From Microcoleus sp. EPA2 (lineage in GTDB: Bacteria > Cyanobacteriota > Cyanobacteriia > Cyanobacteriales > Microcoleaceae), in NCBI GenBank assembly GCA_020882975.1, contig JAHRFD010000007.1, positions 1 through 64,000 on the forward strand: a DNA stretch of 64,000 nucleotides. The letters are read 5' to 3'. Positions within the stretch are counted from its first letter, which is position 1, and each line of letters starts with the position of its first letter. This document shows, piece after piece, positions 55,279 through 63,506 of this stretch. Under the pieces are notes generated by a model. It ran no database searches, had not been told where the DNA came from, and worked only from the letters and a program-made list of their open reading frames with translations. The position numbers and the translations under genes are program-made.

Positions 55279-57175
55279 AGGAAATCCGAAAAAGGGCGAT
55301 CGCCTCCTACCAATAGCCGTGGGAATATTAGCTAATAATTGGACTGTTTTGCCCCTGAAAGCACAAACCGTCCCCCTATTTCCCGTAGAATTCACAGCAC
55401 AAACACCGATCGAAGCTCAAACTCCTAACTTCTCAGAACCTTTGGCACCGCAAACAGTCCCTTCCGAGCCAAATGTACCCCAGCCTAAACCAGACCCTAC
55501 CTTACAAGAAGGGAAAACTGAACCTAATTCCGATACCAGTGAGGTTTATGAATGTCCGCTCTCAGTGCGATCGGCCCAACCCCAATCTCCTCCAACCCAA
55601 ACACCAGAAGATAGCAAAACCGATGAAGTAATCGAAGCGATATCCGTTACTAATTTTCGCTTCATTGGCAATACAGTTTTCAGTCAAAAAACCCTAGAAC
55701 AAGAAATTATTAAGAAAATCCTCAAATTAGATAACAATACTAACAGAATCACCTTTGCTCAATTGCAGCAACTGATTTCCGAAGTAACAAAACTATATAA
55801 TCAGAAAGGATATATAAATTCCTTTGCCTACATTCCCACCACTAGCGAAGAACCAAATCAAAGGTTACAAAACCGAGGCGCTGCTGGGGAAGTGATCGTT
55901 AAAATAGTCGAAGGTGGCTTAGAATCAATTCGAGTTAGAAGAAGGAAGGGAAAACAGCGACTCAATCTCAATTATATATGCAGCCGTTTGGCTCGCGCCT
56001 CCCAACCCTTACAAGTTCCTCACCTATTAGATGCCCTGCGATTGCTCCAACTAGATCCCTTAATTAAAAGTATTTCTGCTGAATTAATACCCGGTTCCCA
56101 GTTCCACAGAAGTGCCCTAGAAGTTAAATTCGAGGAGGAAAAAACATTTAGTGCTGCATTGCTACTAGATAATCGACGAGCTCCGAGCATCGGCAGTTTC
56201 CGTCGCCAAATACAACTAACAGAAGCTAATTTATTAGGAAAAGGAGATGGTTTAAGTCTGGCTTACACCAATACTGATGGTAGTAATGCCTTTGACCTCA
56301 GCTATACTTTGCCCTTAAATCCTCAGAATGGCACAATTAATCTATCAGCGGGTGTTACTGACAATCGCGTTATCGAAAAACCTTTTGAAAAAGTTGATAT
56401 AACCGCAGCAGCACAATATTTTGACCTAAGTTTGCGCCAGCCTGTCTTGAGAAATCCCAGACAAGAATTAGCCCTAGGAGTGACAGCAACTAGGCGAGAA
56501 AGTGGCACTTCCATTTTAGGGGAAGATTTTCCCCTGTCTGCGGGTGCGGATGCCAAAGGGCGCACGGGAATATCCGCGGTCAGGTTTTTTCAAGATTGGA
56601 CTTTGCGGAACAATGATGAATTGTTGGCTTTGCGCTCTCAATTTAGTTTGGGATTGGGAGTTTTTAATGCTACTGTTAATAGCGAGGCTCCTGATAGCCG
56701 ATTTTTGGCATGGCGGGGACAGGGACAGTGGATTCGCCGCTTCAGGAGAGACACTTTTTTGGTGGCAAAAACTGATATACAATTGGCGAATAGGACGCTT
56801 TTACCTCTAGAACAATTTGGGATTGGGGGTGGCAATAGTGTCAGAGGTTATCGCCAGGATATTCTGTTGGCTGATAATGGGATTTCGGCATCGGCGGAGT
56901 TGAGGTTTCCGATTGTTGGCAGGTCCGATCGAGGGTTAGGAGTTTTACAAATTGCCCCTTTTGTTGATGCTGGCACGGTTTGGAATAGTTCGGGTATAGA
57001 GAATTCTGAGCGTCAATTTTTGATGTCTGTAGGTACGGGTTTGCGGTGGGAATTGGGTGATACTATGTCGGCTAATTTTTACTGGGGTATTCCTTTAGTT
57101 GATGTGAATTCGAGGGGGAGAACATGGCAAGAAAAAGGTTTACATTTTTCGGTTCTATCCAGGTTCTCTTTTTGA
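55268..57175 (+). CDS. ShlB/FhaC/HecB-type outer-membrane secretion protein (TpsB)
   Basis: The outer-membrane pore that exports the TpsA protein. An N-terminal signal-like segment (LLPIAVGILANNWTVLPLKA) is followed by a Pro/Gln-rich stretch, a POTRA domain (VTNFRFIGNTVFSQKTLEQE), a second POTRA-like segment with KIVEGGLESIRV and the 16-stranded barrel. The barrel includes FGIGGGNSVRGYRQDILLAD with the conserved VRGY and ends in F, as outer-membrane proteins do. The proposed ATG at 55268 overlaps the TpsA stop by 11 bases (a GTG at 55259 is possible). About 636 residues. Confidence 0.92.
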   Translation: MVNKGNPKKGDRLLPIAVGILANNWTVLPLKAQTVPLFPVEFTAQTPIEAQTPNFSEPLAPQTVPSEPNVPQPKPDPTLQEGKTEPNSDTSEVYECPLSVRSAQPQSPPTQTPEDSKTDEVIEAISVTNFRFIGNTVFSQKTLEQEIIKKILKLDNNTNRITFAQLQQLISEVTKLYNQKGYINSFAYIPTTSEEPNQRLQNRGAAGEVIVKIVEGGLESIRVRRRKGKQRLNLNYICSRLARASQPLQVPHLLDALRLLQLDPLIKSISAELIPGSQFHRSALEVKFEEEKTFSAALLLDNRRAPSIGSFRRQIQLTEANLLGKGDGLSLAYTNTDGSNAFDLSYTLPLNPQNGTINLSAGVTDNRVIEKPFEKVDITAAAQYFDLSLRQPVLRNPRQELALGVTATRRESGTSILGEDFPLSAGADAKGRTGISAVRFFQDWTLRNNDELLALRSQFSLGLGVFNATVNSEAPDSRFLAWRGQGQWIRRFRRDTFLVAKTDIQLANRTLLPLEQFGIGGGNSVRGYRQDILLADNGISASAELRFPIVGRSDRGLGVLQIAPFVDAGTVWNSSGIENSERQFLMSVGTGLRWELGDTMSANFYWGIPLVDVNSRGRTWQEKGLHFSVLSRFSF

Positions 57176-57224
57176 AGCCTGTTCTTCACAGATTTCGGGT
57201 GCATCTGTGTTTTGCAAATATATT

Positions 57225-57300
57225 CGTAGGGGCGAAGCATTCCGGCAGACAATTTATTAGCGATAGCCATAAATTTAGAGCCGGAATGCTTCGCCCTTAC
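57225..57300. repeat. MITE-like palindrome between TpsB and the TPR-CHAT gene
   Basis: Perfect 16-bp arms, GGCGAAGCATTCCGGC (57231-57246) and its complement (57280-57295), enclose about 33 bases. It lies just upstream of the proposed CHAT start at 57310. Because the frame stays open through it, a start at 57124 is formally possible but would translate the repeat. Confidence 0.7.
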
Positions 57301-57309
57301 AAAATCGGG

Positions 57310-60300
57310 ATGCTCCCCAGATTTCGCCGCAGTCTGAGGCTATTTACTATAATAGTTTTAGCTGGATTTATAGCATTTTTTGCGGTCAATGTCAAGGCTC
57401 AATCTATATCGAATTTGGCAAAAAGTGGGGTGTCAAATTCTCCAGTGAGTTGGCAACAGGTGGATGATTTGGCAGTAATATCAAATCCGTTAGCATCGGA
57501 ATTATTAAACTCTCTCTTCTCTTCCTTCGCGTCCTTCGCGCCTTCGCGGTTAAATCATTCCGATACAACCGGAATTGGTATAATTCCTGGCAATTTAGGG
57601 ATGGGGAATGAGTCGCGATCGCCCCAAGCCTGGGAGAATTTAGCTAGAACCAGTTATGCTGCTGGAGAGTTTGCAGAGGCTGCGAAGTATTGGCGGCAAG
57701 CTGTTGCGGGTTTTGCGGCGGGGGGAGATTGGTTGAATCAGGCGATCGCCCTGGGTAATCTTTCGTTAACTTATCAACAGTTGGGGGATTGGAAAGAGGC
57801 CAATAGTGCGATCGCCAAAAGTCGCAGTTTGTTACCGGAGGAGTCGAAGGTACAGTCGCCAGGGGAATTAAAGGCGATCGGTCAAATTCTCGATATTCAA
57901 TCCAATGGGGAATGGGAACAAGGACAAATTAATCTTGCTTTGGAAACTGGGAAGCAAGCAACGAATATTTATGTTAAATTAAAGGATAATTTAGGCTGGA
58001 AACGTAGCCTAATTGCTCAAGTTAAAACTTTGCAAGAATTAGGTTTATATCAGCAAGCTTGCCAAGCCATCATCCCTGTTGTCGAATCAAGCAATTCCGA
58101 AAACTTCGTCATTCCCAGTCAGGATTGTCAGCAGTTAATTAGTCAAAAATTAATTAAAGAAAGTGTCAAAACGCCATCAAATCCGAATTTGAAAAATATC
58201 CAAATTACCGGGGCGCGTCTCCTTGGCGATGTGTGGAGACAGCTTGGTTATTTGAAAGAGTCTCAACAGTTGCTGGAAGAATTAGAGCGAGTTGTGACTC
58301 AACAAGAATCTCCTCAAGAACAAGCTTTAGTCTTACTAAGTTTAGGTGATACCTATCAAGCTCTGGGAAATAGAAACAACTTCTTGTCTGAATTGAATCA
58401 GTCTGAAGAATACTACCAAAAGGCTAGAAAATCCTATGAAAAATCGGCGCTGGTAGCTGCGAATAATTCTTTTGTAAAAGTCCAGGGACAACTGAATTTA
58501 TTAAGTCTTTTAGTTAAGCGTAAAAGTGAATTTACGGAAAATGGAAAGGAAATCGAAAAATTGCGGTTAGAAATTTGGTCTCAATTGAGTAAGTTGCCAC
58601 CAAGTCACAAGCTAGTTTATGCGGAAGTCAATTTGATGAATAGTTTAGTTGAGTTCAATAATCAACTAAAAACTCCTAATCCTGTTTCAAACTCTTCTCA
58701 GTTAAATGCAGAAAAGATATTCAATTACTGTTTGCCAAATTCTGCAATGGCGGCTGAAAATGTGCTGGGAAATATGGCGTCTGTCTCTTGGGGAGAAGTT
58801 GGCAGATTGGGTGCAAAGGCGATCGCATTGGCTAGGGATTTGGGCGATTTCAGGGCAACAGCCTATGCTTTGGGCAATTTGGGTACTGTGTATGAAAAAA
58901 ATCAGCAGTGGCTGGAGGCTCAACAGTGTACGGAACAAGCTTTGTTGTTGTCGCAGAATGTTAGTTTAAATGCGCCGGATCTGGCTTATCAGTGGCAGTG
59001 GCAATTGGGGCGGATTCGTTGGCTTGGGGAGGCGAAGGATGTTAAAGGGGCGATCGAAGCTTATACTGCTGCATTTAATACGTTACAGTCGCTACGCAAC
59101 GATTTTGTGCCAATTAGTCGGGATGGACAGTTCGATTTTCGCGATCGGGTAGAGCCTGTTTATCGGGAATTTGTGGATTTATTGTTACAAGAAAATGACC
59201 CTAATCAAGACAATTTGAAGCAAGCTAGGAATGTAATTGAGGCGCTTCAGGTGGCTGAGTTGGATAACTTTTTTAGGGATGGTTGCATTCAGATTAAAAC
59301 CAAACAAATTGATGGGATAGATCGAACAGCAGCAGTGATTTATCCAATTATTTTAGAGGATCGTTTAGAAGTTATTGTCTCCCTCCCCAACCAATTATTA
59401 CACCATCGCTCATCTAGTGCACCTCGCAAAAAAGTTGAGGAGCTTATCAAAAAACTGCAACAGGAATTGAGCGAAGCCGGTGAACGTGCTGAAGTTCCCA
59501 AAATTTCTAAATTTTTCTATGACTGGTTAATTGAACCTTTTAATAAATATCTGAGACAATACCCCGATGTAAAAACATTAGTATTCGTCCTAGATGGAAG
59601 CTTGCGCAATATTCCAATGGGTGTATTGTATGATTATGATGAAGTTACTCAAAAAGGCAATTTTTTAATCGAAAAATATGCTATAGCTTTAGCACCCGGT
59701 TTGCAACTAATCAGCCCCAATACCTGGCAACCAGAAAGGTTGAAAGTTTTAATAGCTGGTTTGAGTGAAGAACGGACTTTTCCAGGGAGAACTCCATTCC
59801 CGGCTCTTAAATATATAAACCAGGAGTTAGGAAATCTCAAAAAAGAGGTTCCTAGCAGCGAAAAGTCGCTAATTAACCAAGATTTTCTTAAAAATAGCTT
59901 AAGAGACGAAATTAACTCTTTGCGTTCCTCAGTGGTTCATATAGCAACTCATGGTGAATTCAGCTCCGATCCCGAACAGACTTTTATTGTTGCTTATGAT
60001 GACCTGATCCAGAGTAAAGAGTTAAGCGATATACTGAGGGGCAGGCGTGCCGGCGAAAGTAATAGTATTGAATTATTGGTTTTGAGTGCTTGTAAAACAG
60101 CCAAGGGCGATCCTAGAGCTGCATTGGGGCTAGCTGGAGTCGCCGTGCGTTCGGGAGCGCGCAGTACATTAGCCACATTATGGTATGTTGACGACGAGTC
60201 TACAACGGAAGTAATGATTCGGTTCTACAACGAATTAAAAAAACCCAATGTGAATAAAGCTGAAGCACTCCGCCAAGCTCAATTATCGCTTCTAGCAAAA

Positions 60301-60354
60301 CAACCTGACTCCTATTATTGGGCTCCTTTTGTGATGCTCGGAAATTGGTTATAA
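57310..60354 (+). CDS. Secreted TPR protein with C-terminal CHAT (caspase-like) domain
   Basis: A likely exported caspase-like protease. From the ATG at 57310 it begins with a signal peptide, MLPRFRRSLRLFTIIVLAGF then AFFAVNVKAQS. TPR-like helical repeats follow from about residue 110 to 600 (AWENLARTSYAAGEFAEAAK, ALGNLSLTYQQLGDWKEANS). The CHAT domain spans about 750-1014, with the His of HIATHGEF (H881) and the Cys of LSACKTA (C928) as the catalytic dyad, then the AVRSGARSTLATLWYVDD and YYWAPFVMLGNW motifs. The longer frame from 57124 would read through a palindromic repeat and overlap tpsB. A second dispersed repeat is translated near residues 67-90. It follows the tps pair on the same strand and probably shares its transcript. 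Confidence 0.88.
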   Translation: MLPRFRRSLRLFTIIVLAGFIAFFAVNVKAQSISNLAKSGVSNSPVSWQQVDDLAVISNPLASELLNSLFSSFASFAPSRLNHSDTTGIGIIPGNLGMGNESRSPQAWENLARTSYAAGEFAEAAKYWRQAVAGFAAGGDWLNQAIALGNLSLTYQQLGDWKEANSAIAKSRSLLPEESKVQSPGELKAIGQILDIQSNGEWEQGQINLALETGKQATNIYVKLKDNLGWKRSLIAQVKTLQELGLYQQACQAIIPVVESSNSENFVIPSQDCQQLISQKLIKESVKTPSNPNLKNIQITGARLLGDVWRQLGYLKESQQLLEELERVVTQQESPQEQALVLLSLGDTYQALGNRNNFLSELNQSEEYYQKARKSYEKSALVAANNSFVKVQGQLNLLSLLVKRKSEFTENGKEIEKLRLEIWSQLSKLPPSHKLVYAEVNLMNSLVEFNNQLKTPNPVSNSSQLNAEKIFNYCLPNSAMAAENVLGNMASVSWGEVGRLGAKAIALARDLGDFRATAYALGNLGTVYEKNQQWLEAQQCTEQALLLSQNVSLNAPDLAYQWQWQLGRIRWLGEAKDVKGAIEAYTAAFNTLQSLRNDFVPISRDGQFDFRDRVEPVYREFVDLLLQENDPNQDNLKQARNVIEALQVAELDNFFRDGCIQIKTKQIDGIDRTAAVIYPIILEDRLEVIVSLPNQLLHHRSSSAPRKKVEELIKKLQQELSEAGERAEVPKISKFFYDWLIEPFNKYLRQYPDVKTLVFVLDGSLRNIPMGVLYDYDEVTQKGNFLIEKYAIALAPGLQLISPNTWQPERLKVLIAGLSEERTFPGRTPFPALKYINQELGNLKKEVPSSEKSLINQDFLKNSLRDEINSLRSSVVHIATHGEFSSDPEQTFIVAYDDLIQSKELSDILRGRRAGESNSIELLVLSACKTAKGDPRAALGLAGVAVRSGARSTLATLWYVDDESTTEVMIRFYNELKKPNVNKAEALRQAQLSLLAKQPDSYYWAPFVMLGNWL
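57508..57575 (+). repeat. Family E dispersed repeat translated inside the TPR-CHAT gene
   Basis: TCTCTTCTCTTCCTTCGCGT and CCTTCGCGGTTAAATCATTC followed by CGATACAACC is nearly identical to 475-534. Here it lies in a coding frame and gives a Ser/Phe-rich segment (SLFSSFASFAPSRLNHSDTT) between the signal peptide and the first TPR. Confidence 0.8.
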
Positions 60355-60388
60355 GAATAGTCTGATTCTGAGAACTATTTATAAAATT

Positions 60389-61111
60389 TTATCGAGGTAG
60401 CACCGATCCAGTTATCTTTTCTTCCTTCAGTTTTTCCAAATCCATAGCTTTCAAGATGTTAATCCAGTCATTAGGACTACTGCGAATCTGCGCTAGATCG
60501 GGCATATCATACCAAAGCTGGTTAGTAATATAGATTGCAGCACGATTTTCGATCGTTGCAGCCTGCAACTGAGCCTCAAGGTTTACTCCCTCGACCCGTT
60601 TCACCAAACCTGTATGAAAAACCGAATTAGATCCCGATGAGTTTTGAGACGAACAGTAAAGTCGGAAATACCAGCGATAGGTTTTATTAATCTCTAAAGA
60701 TTTTTGCTCTTGGGGAAGGTTGACGCTAACAATCCCCGGAATGTCAGGTAGTTTAAAATCCATTTTATAGAGCCGATTTCCTTCTGCATCTTCTAAAGAA
60801 AAAGTCCCGTAGCTGACGCTTTGACTGCTGTAGGGAACATAAAACCAGAAAGTCGGACGATCGGTAATTGTCGAGGCTAAAAAATCTGAACTCCTAGGGG
60901 GTAACAAAGGGGTAAAAGGTACGCCTGCTGTGTCTTCACAGGGTCCACGAGTACCTGTGGGTTTTCGCTCTGAAGGTCTACTATTTACAGGTGGTTGTTG
61001 AGAATCAGAAACTAGGAGATTGTTTAAATTAAGTTGCACATATCCCAAAACTAAGCAGTTTGTCACGTTAATAACCGCCAGCGTCCAAGCGGAGGTGAAC
61101 AGAGTTTTCAT
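60389..61111 (-). CDS. DUF928 family protein
   Basis: A cyanobacterial DUF928 protein. An N-terminal hydrophobic segment (LAVINVTNCLVLGYVQL) acts as signal peptide or anchor. The core has PLLPP, the family-typical TDRPTFWFYVPY (about 84-95), FSLEDAEGNRLYKMDFKLP, GIVSVNLPQE and YRWYFRLYC. Function is unknown; the protein is probably periplasmic. It is the last gene of the minus-strand operon, 21 bases after the CHAT-CHASE2 gene. It ends 34 bases from the convergent TPR-CHAT gene. Confidence 0.85.
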   Translation of the reverse strand: MKTLFTSAWTLAVINVTNCLVLGYVQLNLNNLLVSDSQQPPVNSRPSERKPTGTRGPCEDTAGVPFTPLLPPRSSDFLASTITDRPTFWFYVPYSSQSVSYGTFSLEDAEGNRLYKMDFKLPDIPGIVSVNLPQEQKSLEINKTYRWYFRLYCSSQNSSGSNSVFHTGLVKRVEGVNLEAQLQAATIENRAAIYITNQLWYDMPDLAQIRSSPNDWINILKAMDLEKLKEEKITGSVLPR

Positions 61112-61132
61112 ATAGGTGTGCTATGGGAGCTG

Positions 61133-63478
61133 CTATGAGTCTTTCCTAGCATTGTATACTATTAAACATCCGCTAGCACCCAACAAAGCCAATCCTGATG
61201 GTACAAGGGGTAGCACGCATCCTAATGTCAGCAAGCTAAACCCGCAGCTCCCATATAAAATACTGAGTAGCGCTCCTTGAGCTAATCCTAAATGCAGTCG
61301 AGATTGGAGGCCGATGGCACAAAAACCCCCCACCACAGACCAAAGCAAAATCAAAACAGTATCGCCCCACTGAGGTAAAAACCACATCAGAGGTATACCA
61401 TCTTCAATGGCAGTAATAATTTGACTGACCCTCTGGGCTAAAAACATTAAGCTAGGAATTTCTTGGTTGTAAGGCGTGTTATAGTTTGCGTTGTTTCTAG
61501 TTGGGTCCGTAACACCAATTAAAACAATTTTCTCCTTGATATCAGATGGGTTAACCTGTTCGTTGAGAATTTGCATAAGGGTTACTCGCTCTGCAATGTC
61601 AATTAGAGAGCGGCGCGATCGATAATTCAAGATTATTTGAAATCCACCTAATTTTTCTTTTTGATAAAAACCTCGGTCAATTTCTAAATTTTTGAAATCT
61701 GTTTTACCGATTTTCCAATAATTTTCTCGAAACTCGACTGGCAGCTTGGAAATCCGAGTTCCATTACTATTGGGTTGGCTTTGTAAATAATGTAAAGCTA
61801 GCTGAAAACTTAGCGAAAAAAATGTTTTGCACTGAGAAGACGGGTAGGGCTTCATAGCCAATAAATGTCGCCGAATCACGCGATCGGAATCTTCTATAAT
61901 ATCGCCAAATCCGGGTCGATTATCTGGCAGGTTTGGTATTTGTAGAATCCCTTCTGGTAGTTTTTCCGAAGGAAACATACATATAGGAATTATATGATTG
62001 TGCTTTTGTAAGTATTTAATTAAATCATCACGCCCTTGCCCTTGTGGGATATCTCTATAAATATCCAAACCAATAGTTCGTGGTTGGTGCTTATTTAATT
62101 TTTCTAGAACCCGAACTATTGTTTTATCTTGTAGGGGATATTCATTATTTAATTTCTTGAAATCGTCTGTCGTAGCTTCAACAATTAATAAGCGAGAATC
62201 TAGCGCTTTATCTGGCATAATCTGTGTTAGTTCATCAAAAGCTTTTTTTTCTAAAGGTTCTAACAATCCCAGCCACCGCACTCCCATCACAGCGCCGGTG
62301 ACTAACACACTAGCCACCAACACAGCCCGAAGATTGCGCCAAATCGAAACACGTTGCCGCTCTTCCTCATTCCCCTTGAGTAACTCATCCCAAGTGGGAG
62401 GCTCCACAGCCCGATGCTCATAAATCATCGGTAGCCAACTAGCACAGGGATATTGAATATCCATAACGTGCAGCTTTTTCCGCGCCTGCATAACAGAGTC
62501 GCGCAAAGATTTCTTCTCTCTAGCAAATGCGTTTAGAAAATGCTCCAAAAATTTCTGAGCAACTTCATCCGGCACTCGCTCTCGCATGGCAATTATCGCA
62601 GGAATTTCCAGGGAAGCTAGTTCCTTGACTAATCCCATGCCATCACAAGAATTGAAAATTGCTAATTTTAAACCGTGCTTAATCGCATTTTCTAAACCAT
62701 ACTTTAAATCTTTAATCGCTATACTTTCAGTTTCACTCAGAGCCAGCTTACCTTGACTGTAATCATCTTCACTAGAACTATGACCTGCAAAAAATAAAAT
62801 ATCCCAATTCTGGTTCCATAACTCGTCATCAAGCTTGCTACTATTAGTAGCTGTTAAAGTTGTAATTTCTGCATCATTATGGGCAATAGATTCTTTTAAT
62901 AGTTTTAAATCTGCCTCGACATTGATGTCTGAACTATCTCCTAATATAACTAAAACTCTAATTTTATTCTTATAATTATTTTGGCTTAATTTAGAATTAA
63001 TATTAGTAGTTAAAAGAGCAAAACTAGGTTCGACTTCCAACTCTTGAAACTTATTCCATAAATGCCAAGGAAAACTCCACAAACTAATATTGTCTGTTTC
63101 GATAATGACCCTGACATCATTTTTATGAGCACTCAATACTTTTAAAAGTAAATCTCTCACCTCCTGAAAATCAGAATCTGGAAAATTTAGCCAATTATTT
63201 ACACTTATTTCTACCCCCTTGGCTAATTCTTTCACTGAAACATTGGTAACTTGCGCTTTCTTGAGCTTTTCTAATTTGCGATAAGAACCAAAACCGTCAT
63301 CCATGCGATTTCGCTTCAAATTATCATAGTTTTCTATCAAATCTTTAGCTGGTGGAAATTTCCCGCTAACTGTACTTTGAAAATTCTGATAATTAATGCT
63401 ATCGCAAATTCTGAGGGTGACAGGATAGCGTTGCTCATTGTCAGCATCGCGTATTTCCAAAATTACAAGCTTGCTCAT
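61133..63478 (-). CDS. CHAT-CHASE2 membrane protein
   Basis: A fusion of a caspase-like CHAT domain with a sensory CHASE2 domain. The CHAT part covers residues about 120-355, with catalytic-type His in FFAGHSS (H233) and Cys in FNSCDG (C278). A membrane helix (about 385-404) leads to the extracytoplasmic CHASE2 domain (about 405-670, with LGLDIYRDIPQGQGR-type GLDIYRD and KIVLIGVTDPTRNN). Two or three C-terminal helices follow (about 692-775). The arrangement predicts an external signal that controls an internal protease. It lies between the DUF1822-like gene (28-base gap) and the DUF928 gene (21-base gap). Confidence 0.88.
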   Translation of the reverse strand: MSKLVILEIRDADNEQRYPVTLRICDSINYQNFQSTVSGKFPPAKDLIENYDNLKRNRMDDGFGSYRKLEKLKKAQVTNVSVKELAKGVEISVNNWLNFPDSDFQEVRDLLLKVLSAHKNDVRVIIETDNISLWSFPWHLWNKFQELEVEPSFALLTTNINSKLSQNNYKNKIRVLVILGDSSDINVEADLKLLKESIAHNDAEITTLTATNSSKLDDELWNQNWDILFFAGHSSSEDDYSQGKLALSETESIAIKDLKYGLENAIKHGLKLAIFNSCDGMGLVKELASLEIPAIIAMRERVPDEVAQKFLEHFLNAFAREKKSLRDSVMQARKKLHVMDIQYPCASWLPMIYEHRAVEPPTWDELLKGNEEERQRVSIWRNLRAVLVASVLVTGAVMGVRWLGLLEPLEKKAFDELTQIMPDKALDSRLLIVEATTDDFKKLNNEYPLQDKTIVRVLEKLNKHQPRTIGLDIYRDIPQGQGRDDLIKYLQKHNHIIPICMFPSEKLPEGILQIPNLPDNRPGFGDIIEDSDRVIRRHLLAMKPYPSSQCKTFFSLSFQLALHYLQSQPNSNGTRISKLPVEFRENYWKIGKTDFKNLEIDRGFYQKEKLGGFQIILNYRSRRSLIDIAERVTLMQILNEQVNPSDIKEKIVLIGVTDPTRNNANYNTPYNQEIPSLMFLAQRVSQIITAIEDGIPLMWFLPQWGDTVLILLWSVVGGFCAIGLQSRLHLGLAQGALLSILYGSCGFSLLTLGCVLPLVPSGLALLGASGCLIVYNARKDS

Positions 63479-63506
63479 CGCTTTTGACCTCCCGATCCTA
63501 ATTTAG

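Noticed and set aside
57124..57309. Upstream start extending the TPR-CHAT gene by 62 codons
   Set aside because: It would overlap tpsB by 52 bases and translate a palindromic repeat. The ATG at 57310 is followed directly by a good signal peptide.
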